Source: Flavobacterium circumlabens (GTDB taxonomy: Bacteria; Bacteroidota; Bacteroidia; Flavobacteriales; Flavobacteriaceae). Taken from it: DNA of 64,000 nt. Under the pieces are notes generated by a model, which saw only the letters and a list, made by a program, of their open reading frames with translations, searched no databases and had not been told where the DNA came from. The stretch spans positions 963,892 to 1,027,891 of the forward strand of contig NZ_SLWA01000001.1 of assembly GCF_004345565.1 (NCBI RefSeq), in the 5' to 3' direction. Position 1 is the stretch's first letter; every line of letters begins with the position of its first letter. The position numbers and the translations under genes are program-made. This document shows positions 49,401-59,379 of the stretch, in pieces.

Positions 49401-51005
49401 CTATAAATTCTCAAAGAAATCATTCCCCTTATCATCCGTAATGATAAAAGCAGGGAAATCTTTTACCGTGATTTTACGAACGGCTTCCATTCCTAATTCT
49501 TCAAAATCAACCACTTCTACTTTCAGGATGTTATCCTGCGCTAAAATAGCAGCCGGACCTCCGATAGAACCCAGATAGAATCCACCATAGGTATTGCAGG
49601 CAGTCGTAACCTGTTTGGATCGGTTTCCTTTTGCCAGCATAATCATACTTCCGCCATGTTTTTGAAATTCATCCACATAAACGTCCATACGGCCCGCTGT
49701 AGTTGGGCCAAAACTTCCTGAAGCCATTCCTTCCGGAGTTTTGGCAGGACCTGCATAGTAAACCGGGTGATTTTTGAAATATTCGGGCATTGGCTGACCG
49801 GATTCTAACAATTCCATGATTTTGGCATGGGCAATATCACGCGCTACAATTACAGTTCCGTTCAATTTTAAACGGGTTTTGATTGGATACTGCGTTAGTT
49901 TGGCTAAAATATCTGCCATTGGCATATTCAGGTCGATTTCAACCGGCGCTTCTAAATGTGGTGCGGTTTCCGGTAAAAACTGTTTTGGATTTACTTCTAA
50001 CTGCTCTACGAAAATGCCGTCCTTTGTGATCTTTCCTTTTATATTTCGGTCAGCAGAACAGGAAACCCCCAATCCAACCGGACAGGATGCGGCGTGACGC
50101 GGAAGACGAATGACGCGAACATCATGCGTAAAATATTTTCCTCCAAACTGAGCACCAATAGCGCTTTCCTGACAGATTTTCTGAACACGCTCTTCCCACT
50201 CTAAATCACGGAAGGCCTGGCCTGACATGTTTCCAGAAGTTGGTAAGTGATCATAGTAACCCGCAGAGGCTTTTTTAACGGCTCCCAGATTGGCTTCTGC
50301 CGAAGTTCCGCCAATGACCAAAGCCAAATGGTAAGGAGGACAGGCAGAAGTGCCTAAATCCTTTATTTTTTCACGGATGAACTCATCCATTGCTTTATAG
50401 TTTAAAAGCGATTTTGTTTTTTGGTATAAAAAGGTTTTGTTCGCAGATCCGCCACCTTTTGCCATAAATAAGAACTCATAGGAAGTTCCTTTTTTAGCAT
50501 AAATATCAATTTGCGCGGGAAGATTCGATCCGGAATTCTTTTCTTCAAACATCGAAATCGGAACAATCTGAGAATAGCGTAAATTACGTTTTTGGTACGT
50601 ATTAAAAATTCCTTTACTCAGCCATTCCGCATCGTCAACACCGGTAAAGATACTTTCGCCTTTTTTGGCCATTACGATTGCAGTTCCGGTATCCTGGCAG
50701 CTTGGCAGCTGACCTTCGGCAGCAACAGAAGCATTTTGCAGTAAGTTGTAAGCCACAAAACGATCGTTGTCGGTTGCTTCGGGATCGTCTAAAATTTTAC
50801 GCAGTTTTTGTAAATGTGTTGTTCTCAGCATAAACGAAACGTCAGTTAACGCTTCTTCGGCTAATAACTCTAAACCTTTTGGATCGACAGTGAGAATTTC
50901 GCGTTCTCCAAATTGTTCTACTTTTACAAAATCGGAAGTGATTTTGCGGTATTGGGTGTCATCCTTTAAAATTGGATAAGGATCCTGATATATAAAATCA
51001 ATCAT
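49401..51005 (-). CDS. Fumarate hydratase, class I (iron-sulfur)
   Basis: 534 residues, the oxygen-sensitive dimeric class with a 4Fe-4S cluster. Cluster cysteines are seen in [10 protein letters not shown] and in [22 protein letters not shown] sequence (NSGSNLPAQ) and the C-terminal domain with [17 protein letters not shown] follow. It interconverts fumarate and malate in the citric acid cycle. It is encoded alone on the minus strand and no second subunit is expected for this fused type. Confidence 0.95.
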   Translation of the reverse strand: MIDFIYQDPYPILKDDTQYRKITSDFVKVEQFGEREILTVDPKGLELLAEEALTDVSFMLRTTHLQKLRKILDDPEATDNDRFVAYNLLQNASVAAEGQLPSCQDTGTAIVMAKKGESIFTGVDDAEWLSKGIFNTYQKRNLRYSQIVPISMFEEKNSGSNLPAQIDIYAKKGTSYEFLFMAKGGGSANKTFLYQKTKSLLNYKAMDEFIREKIKDLGTSACPPYHLALVIGGTSAEANLGAVKKASAGYYDHLPTSGNMSGQAFRDLEWEERVQKICQESAIGAQFGGKYFTHDVRVIRLPRHAASCPVGLGVSCSADRNIKGKITKDGIFVEQLEVNPKQFLPETAPHLEAPVEIDLNMPMADILAKLTQYPIKTRLKLNGTVIVARDIAHAKIMELLESGQPMPEYFKNHPVYYAGPAKTPEGMASGSFGPTTAGRMDVYVDEFQKHGGSMIMLAKGNRSKQVTTACNTYGGFYLGSIGGPAAILAQDNILKVEVVDFEELGMEAVRKITVKDFPAFIITDDKGNDFFENL

Positions 51006-51073
51006 TGCTATGTTTTTCTACAAAGTTAAAAATTATTTATTTTAGAAAGGATTTGAATAAGACTCTCTACCCG

Positions 51074-51802
51074 TTATTTTATTTTGTGAAAGTCATTAAA
51101 AGACATTTTTTTCTCAAAGTACGTTTTGCCTTCTGCAGATAAAAATTGCTTAATCCAGTGTTTGTTTTTTAATTGAAAAACAATAGAATCAGAGTGTGCA
51201 GCGGTTCCCATATCCTCATTATTGTCGTCCGGCTCAAATGCAACTCTTTTGCAATAGAAAGATTCAGTCTCCGGTTTCCCGGTTGGATTGGTAAATTCAA
51301 CCCAGCTTCCCCAGCCACTATCAGACATTGTATCCCATTCATACACAAGTTGTAACGTCTGGTTTTTTAGGTAATATAAGTAATTGTTCTGTGTATAACC
51401 ACAGGCAGGATATCCGAAACTAACCTGAATAAAAGAAGATTTTTTGGGTGCACTTGAAGACAGTCCGTATGACGCTCCCCACTCTGATCCTTTTTGATAT
51501 CCCTCAATAGTAATTTTAGAAGAAACTGTTTTGGTTTTGTCCTGGTAAAAATCAAGTTGATAATGTTGTGTTACAATACTGTCTTTATCTGCTTTTTGAT
51601 CTGCAAGATGTGCAAGAATGTAATTGTTCTTTGATACTTCTTCTCCTTCTGAAATTGGAATAGTATCTGTTTTTAAGAATTTCTCTTCTGCAACCAGAGT
51701 AATTTCTGTTTTCTTTTCCGGAACAGCAGCTGCTGCGGTTACTGTTTTTTCTTTTTGGCAACCTGCCAGTAAAGCTAAAACAAATAAATATTTAACTTTC
51801 AT
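51074..51802 (-). CDS. Lipoprotein of unknown function
   Basis: Not recognised. 242 residues with lipobox LLAGC (Cys15), then an Ala/Glu/Lys-rich linker. The rest is beta-rich with several Trp-Gly turns (GSEWGASYGL, SGWGSWVEF). A Cys pair (in YPACGY and FYCKRV) could form a disulfide. It is encoded just after the FKBP lipoprotein gene, two bases from its stop, so the two are co-expressed and both probably act in the periplasm. Confidence 0.65.
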   Translation of the reverse strand: MKVKYLFVLALLAGCQKEKTVTAAAAVPEKKTEITLVAEEKFLKTDTIPISEGEEVSKNNYILAHLADQKADKDSIVTQHYQLDFYQDKTKTVSSKITIEGYQKGSEWGASYGLSSSAPKKSSFIQVSFGYPACGYTQNNYLYYLKNQTLQLVYEWDTMSDSGWGSWVEFTNPTGKPETESFYCKRVAFEPDDNNEDMGTAAHSDSIVFQLKNKHWIKQFLSAEGKTYFEKKMSFNDFHKIK

Positions 51803-51804
51803 GA

Positions 51805-52275
51805 CTAATTAACAGAAATCAACTTAATGTCAAAAACAAGTACGGAGCCACCTGGAATGCCTCTGTAAGCAAAACTGCCGTATCCTAAACGGGCCGGTAC
51901 AATAAGAACACCGCTTCCGCCTTCCTTAAATAAAGGAATTCCTTCTGTCCATCCTTGTATTACTTGTTGCAGGCCAAATGTAGTTCCGGCATCAGGACTC
52001 TGATCAAAACCTATTTTTGTTGTATAATAGCCTTTGTAAGCAACGGTCACGCTTGAAGTTGCTTTTGGTTGCTTGCCCGTTCCGGGTTCCGTAATGATAT
52101 AATACAAACCGGTAGCTGTTTTTTGAGCAGTCAGATTATTGTCGGCCAGATACTTTAAAATTTCGGCTTCATTTTTTTCGGTGTAATCAACCGGAACAAA
52201 GTTTTCATTGTCAATTTCATGACTGACACACGAAACAAAAAGGGTAAGAATTAGAGCAAATAAAGAATATTTCAT
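51805..52275 (-). CDS. FKBP-type peptidyl-prolyl isomerase lipoprotein
   Basis: 156 residues with lipobox LFVSC (about Cys16). The FKBP domain (about 60-156) has VTVAYKGYYTT, GFDQSPDAGTTFGLQQVIQGWTEGI, and LIVPARLGYG, the usual active-site aromatic and Ile/Val residues. It should catalyse proline isomerisation and help fold envelope proteins. The gliding lipoprotein GldI is an FKBP of this kind, but nothing here shows that this copy is GldI. Confidence 0.88.
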   Translation of the reverse strand: MKYSLFALILTLFVSCVSHEIDNENFVPVDYTEKNEAEILKYLADNNLTAQKTATGLYYIITEPGTGKQPKATSSVTVAYKGYYTTKIGFDQSPDAGTTFGLQQVIQGWTEGIPLFKEGGSGVLIVPARLGYGSFAYRGIPGGSVLVFDIKLISVN

Positions 52276-52323
52276 TTTGGATTATATTGTTTTAAAGGGT
52301 TGTACTATATCAGAATATAATGT

Positions 52324-53763
52324 TTAGAAAAACCAGCTGGCGACAAAAATGGCAGTAATCACACAAATTACATCTACCAGAAGCATCGTGCCCAGCGCGT
52401 AACGGGTATTTTTGATATTTACGGAACCAAAGTAAACGGCGATCACATAAAAAGTACTTTCGGCGCTACATTGAAAAATACTGCTTAATCTTCCCGTTAG
52501 GGAATCGGCTCCAAATGTATTCATAGAGTCAATTAAAAATCCTCTGGATCCTGCAGAACTAAAAGGACGAAGCATGGCTACCGGCAAGGCATCCGTAATT
52601 TGTTTGTTGACTCCCATATTCGAGAATACAAAGGCAATTCCATCACTGATAATTTCAAATAAACCGCTGTTTCTGAACAATGAAATGGCAACCAGCATTC
52701 CCAATACATAAGGGAAAATAGTAACTCCGGTTTTTACTCCGTTATTGGCACCTACCACAAAAGCATCAAAAACAGTAGTGCCGGCCTCGGTAAATTTCTT
52801 TTCATGACGCCATGAAAAAATCAGTGTAAAAGCGATGATTCCGAATAAGATCAGACCGGAAAGATTAGAAGTAAAATAGTTTTTTCCAATTAAATCCAAA
52901 TGATTCACGTACATCAATAAGCCCACAATAGCAGCAATTAAGACCATTAAGGCAATAACCAGGGAAGCACTTTTGAAATTGATTTTCTGCTTGATTCCAA
53001 CAATTAAGAAAGCTGCAATGGTGCCGATAAACGAAGTAATAATACACGGAAGCATTACATCTGCGGGATTGCTAGCGTTGGCGGCAGCACGATAACCGAT
53101 AATTGAAGTCGCAATTAAAGTAAGACCTGAAGCGTGTAGACACATAAACATAATCTGCGCGTCACTGGCTCGGTCTTTGTCTGGATTTATTTCCTGTAAA
53201 CTTTCCATTGCTTTCAAACCAAATGGCGTGGCAGCTGAATCTAATCCTAAGAAATTAGCGGCAAAGTTTAAAGTCATATATGAGATAGACGGGTGATTTT
53301 TAGGGATGCTCGGGAATACTTTTACAAACACCGGACTCAAAGCTTTAGCCAGTTTTCCGGACGCTCCCGAAATGATTAAAAGTTCCATTAACCCGCAGAA
53401 AAAGGCCAGATAGGCAATAAGCGGCAGAATTAAATCGAGTAAAGTACTTTTACAGGTGGGTAATAAACCATCCGATTTTTGAACACCACTGTAGATTTTC
53501 ACCGTTTTGTTTTTATAAACATAAGTGGTGTCGCTATTGAGGGTATCACGGTTGATGATTATGGTTTGATCCTTCGCTTTTTTAATGCTGTCTTTGATAA
53601 AAGCAGGAAGCTGTTCAGCGTATTTCTCTGAAATCAGAATGGGATCGTCTTTTTTACCATTCAAAACATAATCAATAGTATACGTATTGGCGGTAAACAA
53701 ACTGATTACAATAAAGGCAATCGACGAAATAAATATAGCTAACCAAAATCTACTTAATACCAT
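52324..53763 (-). CDS. Nucleoside-recognition (Gate) domain membrane protein, SpmA-SpmB-like fusion
   Basis: 479 residues with about ten membrane helices. Two Gate-type halves are visible: LIAYLAFFCGLMELLIISGASGKLAKAL in the first and FPYVLGMLVAISLFRNSGLFEII in the second, corresponding to SpmA and SpmB of spore formers fused in one chain. A soluble extracytoplasmic stretch of about 70 residues lies after the first helix. The organism makes no spores, so the role is a transporter or peptidoglycan-linked function not yet defined. Encoded alone. Confidence 0.85.
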   Translation of the reverse strand: MVLSRFWLAIFISSIAFIVISLFTANTYTIDYVLNGKKDDPILISEKYAEQLPAFIKDSIKKAKDQTIIINRDTLNSDTTYVYKNKTVKIYSGVQKSDGLLPTCKSTLLDLILPLIAYLAFFCGLMELLIISGASGKLAKALSPVFVKVFPSIPKNHPSISYMTLNFAANFLGLDSAATPFGLKAMESLQEINPDKDRASDAQIMFMCLHASGLTLIATSIIGYRAAANASNPADVMLPCIITSFIGTIAAFLIVGIKQKINFKSASLVIALMVLIAAIVGLLMYVNHLDLIGKNYFTSNLSGLILFGIIAFTLIFSWRHEKKFTEAGTTVFDAFVVGANNGVKTGVTIFPYVLGMLVAISLFRNSGLFEIISDGIAFVFSNMGVNKQITDALPVAMLRPFSSAGSRGFLIDSMNTFGADSLTGRLSSIFQCSAESTFYVIAVYFGSVNIKNTRYALGTMLLVDVICVITAIFVASWFF

Positions 53764-53873
53764 AATTATATTTTTTTGTAAATGTAATTATTTAGCCATA
53801 ATATGTACAAAGATTTTAGTGCTGAAACGCGAAGTATTTCTTAGAAACTATAATCTTTTAATAAAAATTCGAT

Positions 53874-54950
53874 TTATTCAATAACAATTTTGGTTTCCAG
53901 ATATTTTTCGAAAGATTTAAGGCCTTCAAATAAAATGGCTTTTTTATGATTTTTGGTTTCGTTAAAAAACTGTGTTTCTATTTTTGCATGGTCTTTTTTA
54001 AGCGTTCTTTTCCAGGTTCCTATAGCTTTACTGTTTTCAAGGATAACCGGTTTGAAAATTCCATTATTAGTAAAAGCTTTCGACTGATGTTCTGGTAAAA
54101 TGGAGGCTTCACGGGTTTTATAGGAAATCAGGATTTCATCAAAAGCGGGTAGAAAGTGTACACTTTCGCTGAAGTTGCTTTTAAGGGAAAGATTAGCACC
54201 GAACCAATACTTCTGATGATCAATTTCAACCGAGTTCAATTCTGATGCAATAGAATTAAGTATCAACTTACAGGTTGTCTGCGAAAAACCAGACCACCAT
54301 GAAAAATCAAGCAGCGTTGCAGGACCGTGACTTTCAAAATAACGTTTGGCTAATTTCGCCAGACCTTCTTCCTTAGTCAGTTTAGTTCTAGGTTTTGAGA
54401 CCTTTTCTTCGAGTAAAGCATAAGTCATTTGTTTTTCTTTCATTTTTCCGTTGCAGACCAAACCTTCTAATTCTGCATACATCATAATAAGTACGGGACT
54501 TAAAAAATAGGCACCGGAAACCTTTTTGAGATTAAGTCCCTGCATGATTTCTTCCCGTGTTAAAGGATTGTTTCTGGCCAAAAGTTTTTCGATAGCCGAA
54601 TTAATCTTGTCGAACTCCTTTTCATCATAACCATGCTTTTTGGTTTCGGCAAGAATCATGCGTTTGACTTGTGGTCCTGAAACATTCAGCATCCAATAGA
54701 TATCGTCGGCAGAAACAAAATGCCAGGTTGGCCTGAGGATGTGTGTCCGGATGATTTTACCGGAATTAATTGCTTCTTCAATTTCTTTTTCAGTGGCATT
54801 ACATCGCGAACCTATGGCCCATTTCGCCATGGCATAATCCTGCGCCTGCATGGCACCCAAATGATGCACAATTTCTTGTGGAGTGCTTGAGCTCGTTTCT
54901 AAAAGCTTTTGAGAAGCAAGCCTGTAATGTGATATTTCCTGATGTGTCAT
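53874..54950 (-). CDS. Winged-helix DNA-binding protein (AlkZ/YcaQ-like, HTH_42)
   Basis: 358 residues of the HTH_42 family, which includes the DNA glycosylases AlkZ and YcaQ. The N-terminal segment HHLGAMQAQDYAMAKWAIGSR contains QAQ, comparable with the QxQ catalytic motif of AlkZ-like members. Three winged-helix units and a C-terminal beta part (about 270-350) follow. It may excise alkylated or cross-linked bases. The nearby exonuclease and Ogt genes fit a DNA-repair setting. Confidence 0.82.
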   Translation of the reverse strand: MTHQEISHYRLASQKLLETSSSTPQEIVHHLGAMQAQDYAMAKWAIGSRCNATEKEIEEAINSGKIIRTHILRPTWHFVSADDIYWMLNVSGPQVKRMILAETKKHGYDEKEFDKINSAIEKLLARNNPLTREEIMQGLNLKKVSGAYFLSPVLIMMYAELEGLVCNGKMKEKQMTYALLEEKVSKPRTKLTKEEGLAKLAKRYFESHGPATLLDFSWWSGFSQTTCKLILNSIASELNSVEIDHQKYWFGANLSLKSNFSESVHFLPAFDEILISYKTREASILPEHQSKAFTNNGIFKPVILENSKAIGTWKRTLKKDHAKIETQFFNETKNHKKAILFEGLKSFEKYLETKIVIE

Positions 54951-54953
54951 TGT

Positions 54954-55068
54954 TTTAAACCCTATAAGTTATTGAAGTTCATTTAAGCTTTGTGCGTTGA
55001 CATCGTAGTTCCTCAGCACGTTATACCTTTTAAACCATATAAGTTATTAAAGTTCATTTAAGCTTTGT
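54954..55068. repeat. Tandem 40-base direct repeat
   Basis: Copies at 54954-54993 and 55029-55068 agree in 38 of 40 positions. Between and after them lie short words such as ttagaacctta, also seen in other gaps. Confidence 0.8.
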
Positions 55069-55139
55069 CCCTTTGCACCTCTGTTCCCTTGCGCTTTAGA
55101 ACCTTAGCGTCTCAGCAGCTTAGTACCTTTAAAAAAAAC

Positions 55140-55853
55140 CTAAACATGAATAATTTCATCGGCAATCAATAAATCTTCCCGGCGTAAACGCAGGAAAATC
55201 TGAGCAACGGCAATGGTATCTTTTTCACAATAGGTTACAATTCGGTCAATGTCTTTTTCTACATAAAACACATGAGCCACCTGACTGCCGTCGATATCGC
55301 CTTTTGGGGAAGGGATGCCCAATATTTTGGTCAGTAGTTTTAAAGAAGTAAAATGCTTGTAATCACCAAACTTCCATAATTCTAAAGTGTCCAGATGCGG
55401 AACTTCCCAGGGCTTTTTTCCAAATAAATTGAGCTTGTTCGGAATCGCAATCTGGTTTATAATCATGCGGCGTGCTATGAACGGAAGATCAAACTCTTTG
55501 GCATTATGACCGCACAATAAATGTTGCGGCTGGTTAAAATGATTGTTCAGCAGATTATTGAAATCATGAAGGATCTTTTTTTCCTCGCCAAAAAAGGAAG
55601 TGACCCTAAAATTCCGGATATCTCCTTTGATGGTGAAATAGCCCACAGAAATGCAGACGATTTTACCAAACTCCGCCCAGATGCCGGCGCGCTCGTAAAA
55701 TTCTTCCGGAGTGAATTCCTCTTTTCGCTGATATTGCGTTTTATGATCCCAAAGGGATTGCATTTCAGCATCAAGCGAATTAAAATGCTCTTCTTCCGGA
55801 ACCGTTTCTATATCCAGGAATAAAATATTGTTGAGGTTTATTTTTTCAATCAT
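55140..55853 (-). CDS. DEDD-type 3'-5' exonuclease (DNA polymerase B exonuclease-like)
   Basis: 237 residues. Motif I is ILFLDIETVPEEE (DxE), motif II is GHNAKEFDLPFIARR, and motif III is YCEKDTIAVAQIF (YxxxD). These are the four acidic residues of the DnaQ superfamily, in the DNA_pol_B_exo2 branch. There is no polymerase domain. It should trim DNA (or RNA) 3' ends; the partner is not known. It is followed by the AlkZ-like gene in the same direction. Confidence 0.88.
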   Translation of the reverse strand: MIEKINLNNILFLDIETVPEEEHFNSLDAEMQSLWDHKTQYQRKEEFTPEEFYERAGIWAEFGKIVCISVGYFTIKGDIRNFRVTSFFGEEKKILHDFNNLLNNHFNQPQHLLCGHNAKEFDLPFIARRMIINQIAIPNKLNLFGKKPWEVPHLDTLELWKFGDYKHFTSLKLLTKILGIPSPKGDIDGSQVAHVFYVEKDIDRIVTYCEKDTIAVAQIFLRLRREDLLIADEIIHV

Positions 55854-55970
55854 ACTTGTTAACCACTAATTCTACGAATTGATTTTTTTTGTGAATATAC
55901 ATAAATTCGACTTAAAGAAAGAAATGTATTACAATTTAAATCGGTTTGGCTAATTTATGAAATAATATTT

Positions 55971-56444
55971 TTAAAACAGACTTTGTTGCTGCGTTGGATT
56001 TTCATGTTCCAAAAGCCATTTTTTGCGCCAGATTCCTCCGGCGTAACCCGTAAGTGAGCCATTTGTCCCAATGACCCTATGGCATGGAACTACAATCCAA
56101 AGCGGATTTTTACCATTGGCCGATGCAACTGCACGAATGGCTTTGATATCACCAAGTTTTTTCGTCTGGTCCATGTAGCTGACCGTTTTTCCATATGGAA
56201 TTTCGAGCAGCGATTTCCATACTTTTTGCTGGAATTCCGTTCCTTTTGGATTCAATTTGAAAGTAAAATCAGTTCTTTTGCCTTCAAAGTATTCTTGTAA
56301 TTGTTGAACAGCTTCCTGCAGCACTTCCGGGATTTCAGTAGAAAGTTCGCCTTCTTTTGTTACCGAAATAACCGATACGCCCTCTTCATCACCAATGATT
56401 GTTGTGATTCCGAGCGGGGATTCTATGTAAGCTGTCTGTTCCAT
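55971..56444 (-). CDS. ogt: Methylated-DNA-protein-cysteine methyltransferase
   Basis: 157 residues. The acceptor cysteine is Cys121 in VVPCHRVIG. The helix-turn-helix that flips the base is IPYGKTVSYMDQTKKLG with the arginine finger in IRAVASANGKNP. It removes the methyl group from O6-methylguanine in a suicide reaction. The N-terminal domain is short and has no Ada-type zinc site. Encoded near an AlkZ-like glycosylase. Confidence 0.94.
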   Translation of the reverse strand: MEQTAYIESPLGITTIIGDEEGVSVISVTKEGELSTEIPEVLQEAVQQLQEYFEGKRTDFTFKLNPKGTEFQQKVWKSLLEIPYGKTVSYMDQTKKLGDIKAIRAVASANGKNPLWIVVPCHRVIGTNGSLTGYAGGIWRKKWLLEHENPTQQQSLF

Positions 56445-56517
56445 TTTTATAGTAACCTAAAGTATCAGGTCTTTCACAAAGTTCGCAAAGTTTTTGTTTG
56501 GAATCCTATAAGTGATC

Positions 56518-57333
56518 CTAATAATTTTTCAGATCAAATTGATATTTTAAACTAGTTTCAATTTTTTCACTTGAAACGATTCTCTTAATCTGAGATTGCT
56601 CCGGGCTGAATTTCGGCAACGGTAAATTTAAAGCTGTTGCTTTTTCGGTGTAATACATTTCGCGGGTAGGATGGAAGGGAGCGACAGCATTAAAAATTTC
56701 TCCCCATTTTGACTGGTAGAGGATTTCGTAAATCAAACCAATACAATCGGTTTGATGGATTAAATTGACAGGAGCATCCGGATTTTCAAGATTTTCTTTT
56801 CCCGATAAGGTTTTCACCGGATGACGGTCTTCACCGATTAAGCCTCCAAAACGGAGAATTGTAGTTTCGAACTGTTTATTTTTTTGTAAAAGAGCTTCCG
56901 CTGAAAGCAATTGTTTGCCGCTTTCGGTATCCGGATTTGGGGTTGTTTGTTCTGTGATTATGTTGTTTTCATTCCCATAAACAGAAGTTGAACTCACAAA
57001 AAGCACTTTTTTTGCGGTCGATTGTTCGATAAACGGAATCAGGTTTTCGATTTTCGCCACAAAAACCTTCTTTTCAGTATCCGGATTATTTCCTCTTAAT
57101 TTCGGTGGAATGTCTATAATCAGAATTTCGCTTTTGGTTAAAAAATCAGTGATGCTTTCAGAAATACTTTCGCTTTCGAGTGTAACCAGAAAAGAATTTA
57201 TTCCAACTTCTTTCAAGATCGACAACTTGTTTTCTGAAGTTGTGGATCCGTTTACTGAATTTCCTCTTTCGATTAATTTTTTCGCTAGGGGCAAACCCAG
57301 CCAACCACATCCTAAAATACTAATTTGTGTCAT
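56518..57333 (-). CDS. NAD(P)-binding epimerase/SDR-family protein (YeeZ-like)
   Basis: 271 residues with an N-terminal Rossmann fold: ISILGCGWLGLPLAKKL (GxGxxG) and the strand-end LFVSSTSVYGNEN, whose Tyr can serve as the catalytic SDR-type Tyr, though no YxxxK is clear. It resembles YeeZ-like extended SDR proteins of unknown substrate. Co-directional with ogt. Confidence 0.82.
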   Translation of the reverse strand: MTQISILGCGWLGLPLAKKLIERGNSVNGSTTSENKLSILKEVGINSFLVTLESESISESITDFLTKSEILIIDIPPKLRGNNPDTEKKVFVAKIENLIPFIEQSTAKKVLFVSSTSVYGNENNIITEQTTPNPDTESGKQLLSAEALLQKNKQFETTILRFGGLIGEDRHPVKTLSGKENLENPDAPVNLIHQTDCIGLIYEILYQSKWGEIFNAVAPFHPTREMYYTEKATALNLPLPKFSPEQSQIKRIVSSEKIETSLKYQFDLKNY

Positions 57334-57432
57334 TTTTTTATAAGGTACAAAGAGGCAAAGGTTCAGAGGGGCAAATGGAAAGCTAAACCGGATAGTTTCT
57401 TTCTTTACGTCTTCGCTTTGCGAAATTAATTT

Positions 57433-57882
57433 TTACAAATTTAAGGTAAAACGAACTTTGTCCTTTCCTTTTCCGCCAATTCTATGATAGAATTTAATGG
57501 CCCTCTCATTAAATTGTGGGGTTTGCCATTGTATATTGATGCAGTTTTTCTCCCTGCCAATTTGTTGCAGCTTTCCAATTAAAATTGCCCCGATCCCGAA
57601 ACTTCTGGCTTGTTCTTCCAGAAACAAACAATCCATATGTATAAATTCAGCGGCATCCCAGGTGGAATAATCAATTGTATAGGAAACGTAACCAATGATT
57701 GTTTCTTTAGTGGCAACAACCAGGCAATAAAGTTTAGGGTTTTCTGCGAATATTGCTTTTTCTAAACTTGTTGCTTTTCCCTCCGGAACAAATTCCGCTT
57801 TTTCAAATTCCGCATGCTTTTGACATAAAACGACTAATTGGGACAAATCCGTACGTTCGCAATTCCTTATTGAATATTCCAT
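57433..57882 (-). CDS. GNAT-family N-acetyltransferase
   Basis: 149 residues. The acetyl-CoA loop is EEQARSFGIGAILIGKL, preceded by HMDCLFL, and the late motif is NFNERAIKFYHRIG-like (QFNERAIKFYHRIG). It resembles small polyamine- or aminoglycoside-type GNATs; the substrate is open. Its start overlaps the end of the LysR gene by 16 bases, so it is probably translated from the same mRNA. Confidence 0.88.
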   Translation of the reverse strand: MEYSIRNCERTDLSQLVVLCQKHAEFEKAEFVPEGKATSLEKAIFAENPKLYCLVVATKETIIGYVSYTIDYSTWDAAEFIHMDCLFLEEQARSFGIGAILIGKLQQIGREKNCINIQWQTPQFNERAIKFYHRIGGKGKDKVRFTLNL

Positions 57883-58769
57883 TGCAGGTTGATTTCGGTT
57901 TGTAAAAAGGTAATAAAATGATGAAAGTAATCCGGATACTTTTCGTTTTCGCGAATCGCAATAAAATGTTTTCTTTTTAAACCGTTTTTACCAATTTTAA
58001 TGGCTTTTATCGGACTGGTCTTAAGATGGGGCAACAAGGCCCACTTTGCCATCGACATGACGCCCATATCGGCTTTTACCATTTCGAGAGAAGCTTCGGT
58101 CAGAGGCAAAGGCGTAATTTTTCTGGGTGTTACTTTGGCCGGAGCCAAGAAAAACTGGTGTATCGTCACCGTTTCCATCGGAAGGGAGTGAATCAAAAGA
58201 TGTTCGTTGACAAAATCTTCGGGAACCACATATTTTTTATGGGCCCACGGATGGTTTTCGGAAACTGCCATTACCACTTCATCCTGAAAAAGTTCCAGGT
58301 ATCTGATGTTATTGTCTTTGATCTGATCGCTGATAATCGCTATGTCAATGGTATTGGCCAGTAAATTCTGGAGTGGAATATGAGTCGCTTCGGTCACGAT
58401 TTTCAATTCGACATTCGGGTATAACAGATGAAACTGTTTTAAAACCGATGGCAGCCAGTGATAACTTGAAAAACATTCGGTACTAATTCTGATTTCACCG
58501 TATTCACCAAAAACCATTTGTTTGATCTGGGTTTCGGTTTGCAATAGTTTATCCAGTATTTCATTGGCAATCTGATACATCTTTTCACCGGCTTTGGTCA
58601 GCACCAGTTTTTTATTCATCCTGAAAAATATGGGAGTGCCCAACTGATACTCGGCTTCTTTGAGCTGGTGGCTCAGGGCTGATTGTGTCAAATGAAGTTT
58701 ATCAATTGCTTTGGTGATGCTCCCTTCTTCTACAATTGCTTTGATCAGTCGTAAATGACGTATTTCCAT
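57867..58769 (-). CDS. LysR-family transcriptional regulator
   Basis: 300 residues from ATG 58767-58769 (MEIRHLRLIKAIVEEG). The longer open frame upstream is not protein-like and would reach into the divergent promoter. The winged helix-turn-helix is at about 1-60 (GSITKAIDKLHLTQSALSHQLKEAE); the effector domain spans about 90-295. It is divergent from the rhodanese gene at 58914 and, like many LysR proteins, may control it. The gap has a short dyad atgg-N5-ccat (58806-58818). Confidence 0.92.
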   Translation of the reverse strand: MEIRHLRLIKAIVEEGSITKAIDKLHLTQSALSHQLKEAEYQLGTPIFFRMNKKLVLTKAGEKMYQIANEILDKLLQTETQIKQMVFGEYGEIRISTECFSSYHWLPSVLKQFHLLYPNVELKIVTEATHIPLQNLLANTIDIAIISDQIKDNNIRYLELFQDEVVMAVSENHPWAHKKYVVPEDFVNEHLLIHSLPMETVTIHQFFLAPAKVTPRKITPLPLTEASLEMVKADMGVMSMAKWALLPHLKTSPIKAIKIGKNGLKRKHFIAIRENEKYPDYFHHFITFLQTEINLQWNIQ

Positions 58770-58913
58770 TTTTAGAGAATTTACACAAAGGAACAAAATT
58801 TTACGATGGGTTTTCCATGAAAAAAAGTAATCAAATGGATGAATTCTTTTCGTTTTTATGGTGTCCGGAGTTCCGCTACTTTTGAAAAAAGAAATCATTA
58901 AAATCTACTAAAA

Positions 58914-59309
58914 ATGGAAGCACAACTTAAACATTATGAAAATAAACTGGCCTTCGAAATGGATCCTTCCGATTTGTTTGATGCCTTAAATAATGGCGAA
59001 AAAGTTATGGTAATTGATGCCAGAAAAGCATTTGGTTTCGAAGCAGAACATATTCCGACTGCGATTAATATTCCACACCGTGAAATGAACGCTGAAAACA
59101 CCAGGCACCTAGACAGGGAAATTTTGTATGTAACCTATTGCGACGGAATTGGTTGTAATGCCTCCACAAAAGGAGCGCTGAATATGACAAAACTGGGTTT
59201 TAAGGTAAAAGAACTGATCGGTGGAATCGAATGGTGGAAGTTTGACGGTTATGCCACCGAAGGGACAAACGGTAAAAAAGCCGGATTGAAAATCGAATGC
59301 GCGTGTTAA
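58914..59309 (+). CDS. Rhodanese-like domain protein
   Basis: 131 residues, one rhodanese domain: VMVIDARKAFGFEAEHIPTAINIPH, and the active-site loop with Cys in YCDGIGCNAS (two cysteines four apart, the first in the catalytic position). The C-terminal tail ends KIECAC. It may carry sulfane sulfur or act as a cysteine-based sensor or phosphatase-like protein. A TACTTTTG element at 58877-58884 could be its -7. Divergent from the LysR gene. Confidence 0.88.
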   Translation: MEAQLKHYENKLAFEMDPSDLFDALNNGEKVMVIDARKAFGFEAEHIPTAINIPHREMNAENTRHLDREILYVTYCDGIGCNASTKGALNMTKLGFKVKELIGGIEWWKFDGYATEGTNGKKAGLKIECAC

Positions 59310-59352
59310 ACAAAAAGGACAAACTTTAATTTTAAAGTTTGTCCTTTTGCTT
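59310..59352. terminator. Bidirectional intrinsic terminator
   Basis: aaaggacaaactttaa and ttaaagtttgtccttt (59314-59346) form a 16-bp stem with AT-rich flanks, between the rhodanese gene and the convergent M28 peptidase gene. Confidence 0.85.
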
Positions 59353-59379
59353 TTTTGGGAATTATATTGAAAAGCTTTC

